Origin: Prostheceraeus crozeri
Lineage: Eukaryota > Platyhelminthes > Polycladida > Euryleptidae
Reading direction: 5' to 3'
Assembly (NCBI GenBank): GCA_907163375.1
Contig: CAJQUW010013637.1
Span: 310,001 to 374,000 of the forward strand
DNA: 64,000 bases
Shown: one piece after another, positions 1 through 9,470 of the stretch
How the letters are laid out: each line of letters begins with the position of its first letter
How positions within the stretch are numbered: the stretch's first letter is position 1
Program-made: the position numbers and the translations under genes
The notes under the pieces: generated by a model
The model's database searches: none
Seen by the model: only the letters and a program-made list of their open reading frames with translations
What the model was told of the DNA's origin: nothing

Positions 1-2318
1 CATTGTAGAAATATAAAGGAACAAAGCTATAATTAAATTTATTAGCATTAAGATTACAAGAATTATGTGCTGCACCTCTATATAATCCATTTAGATGATC
101 ATGATCTTTTACCTTATCAAGATATCTACCTCTGCCATTTTTATAATTTTTTGTAAATTCTTTTCCACAGTAATAACATTTTGTTTCATTAATAAAATTT
201 AATTTTTCTTTTTCTGTTAATGGCATCATTGGAATATTTGTTTCAAGCAATTGTGAAAAACGTCCTTGTAATTCTTCTACTTTCTTTGTAAACATTTCTG
301 AACTATCTTCACCATAGTATTGATAATATTCTGATTTAAATAATTCAGGATAATTTGAATGAATGTACATTCCCCAACATAATGGTTTTTGTTCAAATAA
401 ATATTTTTCTTTACTTTGTTCAGATGCACTTTTTTCATATTTATAATTATCAGAATCGGGCGAAGCCCTGGAAGACATCTCCGATGTCCCGTGCTTTTGT
501 GTCATATTAACATTATATGCTTCAAAATCACAATATATTGTAAAGGGTACTTTATTTTTAAAATACCATTTATTGTATTCTAAATAATCATCTTTCGGAA
601 AAGTATTTTCAACTGCTTTGTTTTGTTGACAATTCTCCAAATGTCTATTCATTTCTTCTTTAGTTCTAAAACTTGTCATACATTGGAGACAAGGAAAATT
701 AGCATTATCTGAAGTTTTTGTAAATATAGAAACATCTTTACACAATATAAAATGACCCTGATAATATAATATATTCGCTTGTGCTGGTTGTTTTGTCTGT
801 TCTAGTTTTTCAAATTTATCTTGATATATTTCATGTGTTTCATCAATTTCTTTTGTAAGATTAAATGTATTTCGATGAAAATTTTGATTTAATATTTGTA
901 CCTGTTGTTCATATTCTTTATCATATTGTTCTTTATATTGTTGTAGACATTTTTTTAAAGATTCATTTATTTTTTGATTGGTTTCATTTTCTTCAGTATT
1001 TTCTTCATTTAATTTTTGAATCGTTTCTATCTTATTTTGATATTTATGGTGATATTCTTGTAGTAACATTTTTGTTTGTTGTTGATAATCTGCTTTACAT
1101 TTTTGTAAAATTTCATTTAAAGTTTGTAATTTTTGTTGATATTCTAAAGATAAAGATAAATAATCGGAATTATAATCATAATTATAATTACGTCCTTTAT
1201 AATTATTATGATTAATCATTATTGGTGATAGTGTTTTAACAATTTGAAATTTTTCAGTACATATTATATTTCCTTGGTAAAAAATATTATGATGCATGTA
1301 ATTTCCTCTATCATTATATACTATTTCTGATTGACATAAATTTTTATTATTCAAATAAAATTTTTTTGAATCTGAGTAAAGTGGAGTAATTTTACCAATA
1401 GAAACATAATTCACATTTAATTCAAAAACATTTACTTCTATTAAATTTTTATTCTTCTTATGAAACTTTTTTTAACCTATTATAATCATATGGAAATTCA
1501 TCTAAACCATCCGAAAGATCAAATTCATTTATGTATTCTTCTTTATTATAATGACTTAGTCTTTCTTTATGATATTCTGCAGGATGTAAATGTGCTATAA
1601 TACTCCACAGAAGACAATAATCATCTTCATTTTTTATGTTAATTATTTGTGGTGAACTGAAAGGTAAAGGAACATAACTGCCACCAGTATTATTTTTATA
1701 TTTATCAATTACTATTTTCTTAGATAGTATTTTAACAAATCTCCAACCAGATTCACGTAACTGGGCTTCAATTATACAATTTTCTAATTTAAGTATCATC
1801 GATTCAAATATGGGTTGTATATCATTTACATTATGAATTTCTTGTGAATTTGTAAAATGTCCTTGTATTATTTCTTCAGGAATTCCATCAGGTCCAGTTT
1901 TTGTATAAAGTACTTCTACATTCATATAACATTTGAAAGATTTCTTAAATATATTATAAAAGTTTGTTAATACATTATAAAAAGTTTCATCGGTTTCATT
2001 ATGTTCAACGGACTGATTAAATAAATATTTTATATTTGTTACGGCTTCATCAAATTCATCTATTTCGTTAAATTCATCAGTATCGCTAAATAAATATCTT
2101 CCATCTGGTACGGTCTCATCTTCACTATTAAAAACTTTTTTATATTCTGAATGTGAATAATCATCAAACATTTTTTTAACTTTTATATCAGTAGGCAATG
2201 TTTCTAGATAGTTTATATAATTATTTAATTTTAATATATTTCCTTCATCAACTCGATCTACATTTTGTAAATGCAATCTACTATTTAAATGAGATTGATA
2301 ACTTCTTTTTGTTTTCAA
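1..2318 (-). pseudogene. Protein-primed family B DNA polymerase, N-terminal part (Polinton fossil)
   Basis: Read on the minus strand, the N-terminal part carries the block seen at the start of Polinton/adintovirus polymerases: ESGW..VKILSKK, then GGSYVPLPF, then NIKNEDDYCLLWSIIAHLHP. Further in come a Cys/His finger (CLQCMTSF...HLENC), the exonuclease motif YCDFEAYN with its D-x-E pair, and a CYYCGKEF...VKDHDHLNGLYRGAAH HNH-like block with paired cysteines, all in the order known for this family. The polymerase palm motifs must lie left of the window. The enzyme would copy the linear element from a terminal protein. The fossil shows about one break here. Family assignment is firm; completeness cannot be judged. 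Confidence 0.85.
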
Positions 2319-2480
2319 TTTTTTTTACATAAGTTACAATAAAACTTCGTATTTTCCATTTTTTTTATTTTTAAAGAAAAAATTGTGTTTTAATTTTAGA
2401 TATAAACATTCTAATATCAAGGTCTTGAGAATTATTTTATATTATCATATATTTCACGTTCCTAAGTTATTTTATTTTCT

Positions 2481-2575
2481 TTATCACATTAAGTTTTATC
2501 ATATTAAGTTTTATCATATTAAGTTTTATCATATTAAGTTTTATCATATAACGTTTTATCATATAACGTTATATC
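2481..2575. repeat. 15-bp tandem repeat (ttttatcatattaag-like), about 6 units
   Basis: About six copies of a 15-bp unit, the last two diverged (atataacg in place of atattaag), lie between the polymerase start and the end of the neighbouring minus-strand gene. The 15-bp period keeps frame, so the array may belong to the ragged C-terminal end of that gene; this cannot be decided by eye. Confidence 0.8.
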
Positions 2576-2589
2576 AAAAGATAATTTAA

Positions 2590-3921
2590 ATTTATTTTCG
2601 CTAACTATTGATTCTTCATCATCATAAATTGATTCTTCATCATCATCATAAATTGATTCTTCAACATCATAAATTACACTTTTTGGTATAGGATGCCATT
2701 CTCTTATTGGTATATCTAACTCTAAATTACGTTTTTTATCTGATAATAATATAATAGAGAAAAATATTGGTCTTTGATCTCTTTTGGAAAATTTAATAAC
2801 ACCACCATAATCTGAATCACTTTTAGTTTTATTAAAGATGATAAAATTTTTAATTGATTAGATGTAAATCCTAATTTAAATTTTGTAAACCCGACACATA
2901 GTTGTCTAACAGTATCTTCAACTATACCATCATTATCATTTTGAATTGTAAGAAAATGAAATTTAGATAAATTTTCATTATATGTGGTACTAATATCATG
3001 TACATCAGTATGAGATATAAATTTTTCTTCACTTAAATTTTTATAATTACTAATATTTTTATAATCTTTTTTACCATTCACACCTTTTTCAGATGTTTCA
3101 GAATCATCGTCTATGTAATCATCATCATTATTATAAGATTCTTTAAGATCGGGAGGAGCCTTAGAACCTTCAGTTCGTTTATTATGATTATGATTATGGA
3201 CATTGTTAATAGTATAAGGTGTAGTCCACGTATAAGGTGTTGTCCACATATAAAGTTTTTCTTGTTGAGCTAAACCATTTATATAAGATTTTAACAAATT
3301 AATATTTAAGTTTGAATATAATCCTATATAAGTATCATCATCATATCTTTGGGGCATTTCTAATGTTTCTTGTTTATAAATTGTATCTCTGTAATAAACT
3401 TGACATAATAATTCTTCATTATGTTTTTTACTTTCTATATGAATATTATATTGGTTTTGTTCATCAACAAATAATATAATTTTTTCCTTGGAAAACGATT
3501 TTAATTTTTTAACTAATTCTTTAATATTGATATAATTGATAATTTTATTTTCTATCCACTCAGTATTACTAATCGGCAAAACTGCTCTAATGAATCCATA
3601 AAAATTATTATGACCAATGATTACCATATTTTCTTTATTCAATTCTACATACGCAACATCATTATATTTACTTACAATCTCCATACATTTTATAAATGGA
3701 TCTCCTGGAAAAATACAATAATTAGTTTCAATAGAAGGTAAACCTTTAGTCTGTTCTCTAAATATTTCTGCTTGTAATTCGAATAAAATATTTACATCTA
3801 TACATGGATTATTATTATTATTATTATCAAAACATTTATTTTCAAATCCCGTTGATCCCGTCGAATAAGAAGAACAGGATGATGCGGGCGAATATAATTT
3901 TTTTAAATTTGGATTTTCCAT
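2590..3921 (-). pseudogene. Unrecognised Polinton-fossil gene with acidic/Asn-rich linker
   Basis: The open stretch from the start at 3,921 gives about 400 residues: a Ser/Asn-rich N-terminus, a central part with regular hydrophobic pattern, a low-complexity linker rich in His/Asn and Asp/Glu (NHNHNHNK, then NNDDDYIDDD), and a more conserved-looking C-terminal part. Coding character seems to continue to about 2,590. I do not recognise the family. The pattern of two similar-sized blocks joined by a linker would fit a sliding-clamp-like protein, but no diagnostic motif was found and this is only a guess. It starts divergently from the plus-strand gene at 3,968, with a short AT-rich shared promoter between them. 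Perhaps one or two breaks. Confidence 0.45.
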
Positions 3922-3967
3922 TTTTTTATTTTTATTAGAAAAAATTTTATTTTTTTATTGTTAAAAA

Positions 3968-4327
3968 ATGATGTTACCAAATGTTGGTGGAGGTGCATAT
4001 ATCCCGAATAATCGTGAATCAGAAATAGAAATAGAAAATTATATCATGAAATATGGAGACGTTTTATCTGGTCCATTGCATCTTTCTATTCTTCCGCAAC
4101 AAAATACAGAGTTAACAAATAAACAATATGTTGATACACAAATCAATGACTTAAAAGAAAAATATATAAACGATGTTTTGGTTCCACTGATGAATGAATT
4201 AAAGTTGCTAAAACTTAATGACAAATCATTAAACGAAAAATTATTAAAACTTGATAAAAAGGATAGAGAGCTAGAAGCAGATATAGCAAAACTTTTTAAA
4301 AAGATTTCTGAACAATCAAAATTTTAA
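3968..4327 (+). CDS. Fibre-like coiled-coil protein of the Polinton fossil
   Basis: 119 residues. After a glycine-rich N-terminus (NVGGGAYIPNN) comes GDVLSGPLHLSILPQ...TNKQYVDTQI, a pattern resembling the short GD-x-M-x-G...KKYVD motif of phage and virus fibre proteins, followed by a Leu/Lys/Glu heptad-rich helix to the C-terminus. This suggests a trimeric spike or fibre component of the virion, by motif resemblance only. It is divergent from the gene at 3,921 and first in the plus-strand row of putative virion genes. The frame is open over its whole length. Confidence 0.5.
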   Translation: MMLPNVGGGAYIPNNRESEIEIENYIMKYGDVLSGPLHLSILPQQNTELTNKQYVDTQINDLKEKYINDVLVPLMNELKLLKLNDKSLNEKLLKLDKKDRELEADIAKLFKKISEQSKF

Positions 4328-4383
4328 TATTACTTTCTATAAATTTAAAATCTGCAGTCATTAAAAATAAACATCAGATAAAA

Positions 4384-4854
4384 ATGTTAAAAGAACAATT
4401 AGAAGATGAAATAGAAAAACTACCTGAAAAAATTAAAAAAAATTTAAAGCAGTTACAAACTACATTCTAAAAAAGTGTTGATGAATTAAGTTCTAAAATT
4501 ACTCAACAAATGAAAAAGATGAATAGAATAATAAATGAAGCAAACTCGCTTAATCAAAAAGTTGATAAAATGAAAACTCTTAAAATCAATTTAGAAAATG
4601 AATTAAAGAAAAATTTACAAGAAAACTCTAAAGAAAATAAAGAACAGTTAGATTCTGTTAAAAGACAATTAGATGTTCTTAAAATTAAGTTAAATGCTCT
4701 TAAAACGGCGTTGAAGATGAATCAGGAGAAAATGCAAGTTAATAGAAAAGAAATTAAAGTACATCACACGTTACTTGACGCAATAGATAAAGCGCAACAG
4801 ACAATTAATAAAGTTATCTCGAAGTTGTTGTCCATTCACAAACGTAAATCTTGA
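4384..4854 (+). pseudogene. Coiled-coil protein region of the Polinton fossil
   Basis: Lys/Glu/Leu/Asn-rich sequence with heptad periodicity and no globular motif, strongly predicted by eye to be one long coiled coil. It follows the fibre-like gene by about 55 bp and resembles its helical tail, so the two may be parts of one spike or a related pair. About one break. It is followed by a GC-rich palindromic island (4,856-4,940). Confidence 0.45.
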
Positions 4855-4855
4855 T

Positions 4856-4940
4856 CGACGAAGTCTTGGGTTTCTAACCTATCGGAGCGAAGCTCCTCGA
4901 GGCTTTAGCCGATCGGACCAAAGGTCCTCAGGTTACTAAC
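4856..4940. repeat. GC-rich palindromic island between Polinton genes
   Basis: An abruptly GC-rich block in AT-rich surroundings, with several short self-complementary stretches (cggagcgaagctcctcg, ggctttagcc, ggaccaaaggtcc) and the near-repeat ggtttctaacc / ggttactaacc at its edges. Similar smaller islands occur inside neighbouring genes (see findings). Confidence 0.6.
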
Positions 4941-5015
4941 CAATCCTAAACGTAAATCTTAGCGCAAATATTAACGTAAATATTTTTTCTCAAAAGTCAA
5001 ATTTAATCCTAAAAA

Positions 5016-5582
5016 ATGCCTATAATTTATAAACACAATCTTAAACATTTTGCTTCAAATCAAAGAATTGCTCATGAACCACGTATGAATCCTGTTTATT
5101 ATTATGATAATAGAGAAACAATCGGAACACAAAAGTTCCTAGGCACCGCAGGTGCCGTTCAAAAAGAAGGGGATGGTATATTTTCTGGTATTGGAAGTAT
5201 CGTTAACTTCATTAAAAATAATAAAGATTTGATTACATCTGCTGCAAAAGGAGCAGCTGCTATAGGTAGTACAGCTAGTGCAATATCAAATGCTGTTAAG
5301 TCTCAAAACGAATTAAAACAACTAGAAGCTATTCGTAAACTTAGGAATGATTCTGAAGAACTAAAAAATTTAAAAAAACTTTCAGAGGAAACAAAAAACA
5401 AAATTGGTAACATAGCTGTGGGGGAAACCTTGAGGAGCGGATCTCCGTCTGATAGTAAACATAAGAAGAAATCAGGCGTAGCCATAAAACGTTCAATTGA
5501 AGAAATAAGAGGTAATGGTGTTAACAGCAACCTTCGGTCTAGCCAGCAAAGCTGTAGCGGAGCTGGTCTAGCAAAATTCTAA
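5016..5582 (+). CDS. Membrane-active/core-type minor virion protein (Polinton fossil)
   Basis: 188 residues. The middle holds GIFSGIGSIVNFIKNNKD followed by a Gly/Ala/Ser-rich amphipathic stretch, then a Lys/Glu helix, then a basic, low-complexity tail (KHKKKSG). Small proteins with a Gly/Ala hydrophobic segment and basic tail sit between polymerase and capsid genes in adintoviruses and are compared with adenovirus minor core or membrane-lytic proteins. That role is inferred from position and composition. Two GC-rich islands fall inside the frame near 5,424-5,455 and 5,530-5,575 and are translated into Gly/Ser-rich insertions. Open throughout. Confidence 0.5.
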   Translation: MPIIYKHNLKHFASNQRIAHEPRMNPVYYYDNRETIGTQKFLGTAGAVQKEGDGIFSGIGSIVNFIKNNKDLITSAAKGAAAIGSTASAISNAVKSQNELKQLEAIRKLRNDSEELKNLKKLSEETKNKIGNIAVGETLRSGSPSDSKHKKKSGVAIKRSIEEIRGNGVNSNLRSSQQSCSGAGLAKF

Positions 5583-5705
5583 AATTATATTTTAGTAAAA
5601 TTTTTTTAGTAAATTATTTTTAGTAAAATTCTAAAATTATATTTTAGTAAAATTTTTTTAGTAAATTATTTTTAGTAAAATTCTAAAATTATATTTTAGT
5701 AAAAT
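5579..5705. repeat. 52-bp AT-rich tandem repeat, about 2.4 units
   Basis: Unit starts ctaaaattatattttag at 5,579, 5,631 and 5,683, almost without mismatch. It fills the gap before the capsid gene and probably contributes 3' end and promoter sequence. Confidence 0.85.
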
Positions 5706-5767
5706 TATTTTAGCAGAATTTTTTCTGTGTGTGAGAAAAACAAAAAGTCAAATTATTTTTTATAAAA

Positions 5768-7101
5768 ATGTCTTCGCTTATCGAAAATAAATTTGAATTA
5801 GATAAACCACCAGGTGTTAGTTATAATCAAAAAAAGAATGACTATATAAGAATTGCTATGAATCCCGGATCTTCCAGTAGAGTAAATACTGGAGGTGATT
5901 TAATTTTTGAAGTTGATAATCAGCAGAGTTATATATATTTACCTGATTCGTTTTTACATTGTGAATATTCTTTATATAGTGATGCTAATTTTACAACACC
6001 ATTACCAGAAACCGATAATATTGCACTAGAGAATAATTTTTTTCCAAGATTATTTACACAAATGCGTTTAGATGTTGCAACTCAAAATATAGAAACAATA
6101 AGTGATTCTCCAGGTGTAATTGATACAATGCTTAGATTTGTAACAATTGGTGAAAATAATAAAAAGTATGAAATCGAAGGTTGGTTTCCTGATACTAATG
6201 ATGGTATAATTGTTGATGATTTAACTCACGCTGGAACAGATGCAGCAGGAATTGCGAAAGATGTAGAAAATATTGCAAATCATTTAAATAAAACAAACAA
6301 TAGTGCATATAACGAAAGACGTGAATTTAACAAGAAAAGTAAACAGACAGTTAATTGGTCATTGTCTCCATTATTCGGATATTTAGATTATGACAAAATA
6401 TCATATCAATTAAAATTTAAATTAATAATTCATCGTACAGCAAATAATGAATTAATCTTTTTTGGTAAGACTGGAAAAAAGCATATTTAAAAATTGATAG
6501 ACTTGAATGGTGGATTAAGCATATTACTCCTAGTTTAGAGATTGAAACAGCTATTGCAAAAAGATTAAATACTAACAAACCAATTCCAGTAAATTTTCTA
6601 AAGCGTACTGCTAGTTCAGTAACTTTTTCCGAACCAAGATTTAACTGGCATTTTACTAGAACTGCGAATACTCCAAGATATTTATTACTAACATTTCAAA
6701 GAAATAATTCTCCAAGTTTTGATAAGAACAACAATCTTTTTCATATTAATACAATTCGAAGTTTAAAAGTTTCATTAAATCAAACCCGATATCCAATTGA
6801 TCCATTAAGATTCGATGATACCAATAATCAATTTATGGAAGGATATGATTCTTATCGAAATCTTTGTATAGAATTTGGAGTTGAACCACAATTAACTCCT
6901 GGTGATTGGAGACATTTATATCCTGTTTTGTGTTTCGATTTAAGTGCACAATCTGAAGATATTATCAAGACTGGTTGTGATGTAACAATTAATATTGAAA
7001 AGAAAGATTCCACAACTTCATTGATGGCTTATGGTTTATTGCTAGAAGATGTAAAATATTCTATTGAAATTCTTAATGGAAAGATGGCTAGGATTAATTA
7101 A
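5768..7101 (+). pseudogene. Major capsid protein, double-jelly-roll type (Polinton fossil)
   Basis: The region codes about 440 residues and matches the place, size and texture of Polinton/adintovirus major capsid proteins: N-terminal PPGVSYNQKKNDYIRIAMNP, beta-rich blocks (YIYLPDSFLHCEYSLY; SPGVIDTMLRFVTIGE), then in the later part FNWHFTRTANTPRYLLLTFQ, YDSYRNLCIEFG, PVLCFDLSAQSEDI and a final block with GCDVTINIEKK and AYGLLLEDVKYSIEI. The long YLP...FL hydrophobic strands and the DSYRN...FDLSAQ block are what I recognise for this capsid group. Trimers of this fold form the icosahedral shell. About one break. Confidence 0.75.
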
Positions 7102-7215
7102 ATTTTTTTCATAACTTAAAATTTTGATAACTAGAATAGATTAAAAATTTTTGATAACTTAAAATTTTTTCGTAACTAGAATAGATTAAAAATTTTTGGT
7201 AACTTAAAATTTTTT
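7102..7215. repeat. AT-rich tandem repeat of about 50 bp
   Basis: Two to three copies of taacttaaaatttt...taactagaatagattaaaaattttt in the gap after the capsid gene. Same design as the 5,579-5,705 array: AT-rich tandem units exactly in an intergenic spacer. Confidence 0.75.
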
Positions 7216-7223
7216 TATTAAAA

Positions 7224-7334
7224 ATGTCGCAAGCGAAAAGTAATAATAATAAAACTGTTGAATTAAAATTACGTAATATTGTTGACAAAAATACCCCTAA
7301 AACTATTACGATTAACAAAAAAAGTATTACATAA
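7224..7334 (+). CDS. Small basic protein (36 aa), Polinton fossil
   Basis: Short open frame beginning MSQAKSNNNKTVELKLRN and ending KKSIT, just 8 bp before the next start. Its first ATG follows the same AT-rich leader seen before the neighbouring genes. No family recognised; short Lys-rich proteins at this place may be core or cement components, but this is inference only. Confidence 0.35.
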   Translation: MSQAKSNNNKTVELKLRNIVDKNTPKTITINKKSIT

Positions 7335-7342
7335 GTAAACCA

Positions 7343-7705
7343 ATGATAGAGAATATTCAATTACAAGAAGAAAAGAATGGCGGGATTCTCCCATTAATTC
7401 CTCTAATACTAGGAGGCATAGCAGCAGCAGGAAGTGTTGCAGGTGGGACAGCTGGTATTGTCCAAGCAGTAAATAAAAATAAATCAGAGAAGGCAGCATT
7501 AGAAGAACAAAAACGTCATAATAGAGAGTTAGAGAAAGTTGCTAGGGGTGAAGGAATAGTAGAGAATTTTATTAGTAAATTAAATTTAGTTGATGAAGGA
7601 AAACGAGTTCTTAAAAATATTCTCCACAATGTTGATGATTTAATTGAAATTAAAGAAACTAAAGATGGTTCTGGAATATATCTAAGTCCTAGTATGATTC
7701 GGTAA
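7343..7705 (+). CDS. Small hydrophobic Gly/Ala-rich protein (Polinton fossil)
   Basis: 120 residues. Residues about 13-40 form a hydrophobic Gly/Ala segment (GGILPLIPLILGGIAAAG continuing into SVAGGTAG), followed by a Lys/Glu/Arg helix with HNRELEKVARG. Proteins of this shape (hydrophobic GG-rich segment plus charged helix) occur beside the capsid and PLA2-like genes in adintoviruses and Polintons and are likely membrane-interacting minor virion proteins. Open throughout and closely packed with neighbours. Confidence 0.55.
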   Translation: MIENIQLQEEKNGGILPLIPLILGGIAAAGSVAGGTAGIVQAVNKNKSEKAALEEQKRHNRELEKVARGEGIVENFISKLNLVDEGKRVLKNILHNVDDLIEIKETKDGSGIYLSPSMIR

Positions 7706-7757
7706 TAACCTCAGGACCTTTCGTCGATAAGGTAAAACATTTATTTTATCTTTTAAA

Positions 7758-8291
7758 ATGAATTCTACAAATTCCGAAAATTTAATTAAATTAAAAATTC
7801 CTAATTTAGATTTATTAAATTATCTATTAAACAAAAATAAAAACTCAAATTGTAAAATTTATGAAGGTAACGACGACAAACAAAGTTTGGTTACTACCTA
7901 CGGTGGTGACATACAAAAAACATTAGAAAACTTTCCTGGTTTTATTTGGAGTAAATATTCGAAAGAAAAACATCTTCCTGGTCATTCATATACCGGTCCA
8001 GGAACTCGATTAGATATAAGACTAGATGAGAATGATAATCCAAAACCCGGTGAAGAACCAATAAATAGAGTAGATGCCGCAGCTTACAGGCATGATTTAG
8101 CTTATCGAAATCATGATCTAAGTTCTCGTCATAAATTTGAAAAAGGCTTCGTTGGCTATTGGACTAAAGAAATATTTGAAGTTTGTAAAATAAATCAAAC
8201 TTATCCGATTACTTACGAAATCAAAGATTTAGATGACGAAAATATCAGAGGCCGATTTTATCAAAATGAATTACAACGAACTGATTTTTAA
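7758..8291 (+). CDS. Phospholipase-A2-like virion protein (Polinton fossil)
   Basis: 177 residues. The core LPGHSYTGPGTRLD...EPINRVDAAAYRHDLAY is the PLA2 signature as found in parvovirus VP1 unique regions and in Polinton/adintovirus proteins: the Ca-binding YxGPG loop and the catalytic HD dyad in D-x-A-AYRHDLAY. In related particles it serves membrane passage during entry. It lies between the hydrophobic protein and the inverted protease gene. Open throughout; the motif is firm. Confidence 0.8.
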   Translation: MNSTNSENLIKLKIPNLDLLNYLLNKNKNSNCKIYEGNDDKQSLVTTYGGDIQKTLENFPGFIWSKYSKEKHLPGHSYTGPGTRLDIRLDENDNPKPGEEPINRVDAAAYRHDLAYRNHDLSSRHKFEKGFVGYWTKEIFEVCKINQTYPITYEIKDLDDENIRGRFYQNELQRTDF

Positions 8292-8342
8292 TTATCATTA
8301 TCATTATTATTAGAACTAACGTTTTTCGGGAATTAAATTCCC

Positions 8343-8801
8343 TTATTCAATTCCCTCATTCAATTCTAACATAATATCTAGAAATGGTACTCCTTCCTGT
8401 AATTTAAATAAAACATAAAGACATAATTGACCGCAATATGTAGTTCCTGGTTTTTTAATTTGAAATGTATTATAAATTCCATTGCCAAGTAATTTTTTGA
8501 CTTCATTTGTAGGTGGAAGTCCATAAGAGTCGAACCAATAGTTCTCAGCCTCCGGGCGGTCGAAATAGTAATTATCTCGATTTTTATTAAAGATACCTGC
8601 AGACCAATGTACTCCTTTTTCATCTGTTGTGTGAAGATTTGTTATGAAATTTACAGTTGGCTTATTTTTTAGGAATTGTAATTCGTCTCTCATTAGAACA
8701 TGAAAATTCTTTATTCCTAATTGATTTGCAATTTTCTTTAAATCAAAATTTGTAGTTGTTTGCGTTCCATATAATTTTAAAACCTCATTTATGTTGTTCA
8801 T
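8343..8801 (-). CDS. Adenain-like cysteine protease (Polinton fossil)
   Basis: 152 residues on the minus strand. It shows GVHWSAGIF (catalytic His after Val), WFDSYGLPP (the FDSYG acidic block), and TYCGQLCLYVL with the Gln-x-x-Cys/Cys-Gly cluster near the C-terminus, the order His-Asp-Cys of adenovirus and Polinton maturation proteases. Length is slightly below the usual 180-200. It converges with the PLA2-like gene; about 50 bp separate their stops. Open throughout. Confidence 0.8.
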   Translation of the reverse strand: MNNINEVLKLYGTQTTTNFDLKKIANQLGIKNFHVLMRDELQFLKNKPTVNFITNLHTTDEKGVHWSAGIFNKNRDNYYFDRPEAENYWFDSYGLPPTNEVKKLLGNGIYNTFQIKKPGTTYCGQLCLYVLFKLQEGVPFLDIMLELNEGIE

Positions 8802-8819
8802 TTTATAATAAAAAATTTC

Positions 8820-9470
8820 TTAAGGGACCCCTAGAAGTCAGAAGGGACCCCTAGAAATTAGAAGGGAGGGGGTAGTAGAACTACGTTCATATGATATTGA
8901 AGGATACATCCCCGCGGTTTCTTCCACTTTTGTTTCTTCCACTGTTAAAGAAATATTATTAGTCACATGATATATTTTAAAAACCTGAAAAACGGATTTA
9001 AAAGACGTTTTTAAAAATACTAACTTTATGATTTTTTCGGTGTCCTGGAACGGTCATGATTTTAAGGGCGGGTAAATTGTAAATTTCAATTGTAATTCTC
9101 AAATTTTGAGATTTTGAAAAGTTTGCAAAATTGGGTATTTTTAAAAACGGTTTTTTCTTCATAACCTGAAAAAGGGTTCAAATTCATGAATTTATGTCGT
9201 TTTTAAAAAGTACCATTTTTTGAAAAATGGTACTTTTTGAATGGACTAAATTCATTTATTTAGGTCTTAAAAACCTGAAAAGGGTTCAAACTCATGAATT
9301 TATGTCGTTTTTAAAGATACTATTTTTTGAATTTTATGGTGTCCTGGAACGGTCTTTTGCCCATTACTATCGTATTTGTATAATTATAGTCTTAAAAATT
9401 GATATTGTCAATTGTTGTGATTGGAAGTTGAATAAAATTTCATGTCATTGCCATATTAATTGAATCATTA
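8820..9470. repeat. Gene-less flank with diverged repeats at the Polinton right side
   Basis: After a double aagggacccctagaa repeat (8,821-8,862) come three imperfect copies of a block beginning aacctgaaaa(a)nggnttnaaa and running through gtcgtttttaaa...tatttttt, twice followed by ggtgtcctggaacggtc (near 9,042 and 9,341). One copy has an added palindrome (taccattttttgaaaaatggta near 9,210). No gene seen. It may be the terminal region of the Polinton or host sequence. Confidence 0.5.

Larger units (their letters stand above)
1..8830. mobile_element. Polinton/Maverick (adintovirus-like) fossil, right-hand part, truncated by window edge
   Basis: The segment is markedly more AT-rich than the rest of the window and carries a linked gene set found only in Polintons and adintoviruses: protein-primed type B DNA polymerase, double-jelly-roll-type capsid protein, PLA2-like protein, adenain-like protease and small hydrophobic Gly/Ala-rich proteins. 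Polymerase and one neighbour are on the minus strand; most putative virion genes are on the plus strand; the protease is last and inverted. Integrase and packaging ATPase are not visible and may lie to the left. No terminal inverted repeat was recognised; the right edge lies between about 8.8 and 9.5 kb. Several genes look whole; perhaps three or four breaks overall, so the fossil looks fairly young. Confidence 0.85.

Noticed and set aside
865-1215. 116-codon Phe/Ile-rich plus-strand frame
   Set aside because: Antisense shadow of the Polinton polymerase region.
5579-7215. Direct repeats considered as a CRISPR-like array
   Set aside because: The repeats are AT-rich tandem units without unique spacers and lie in an animal-type element.
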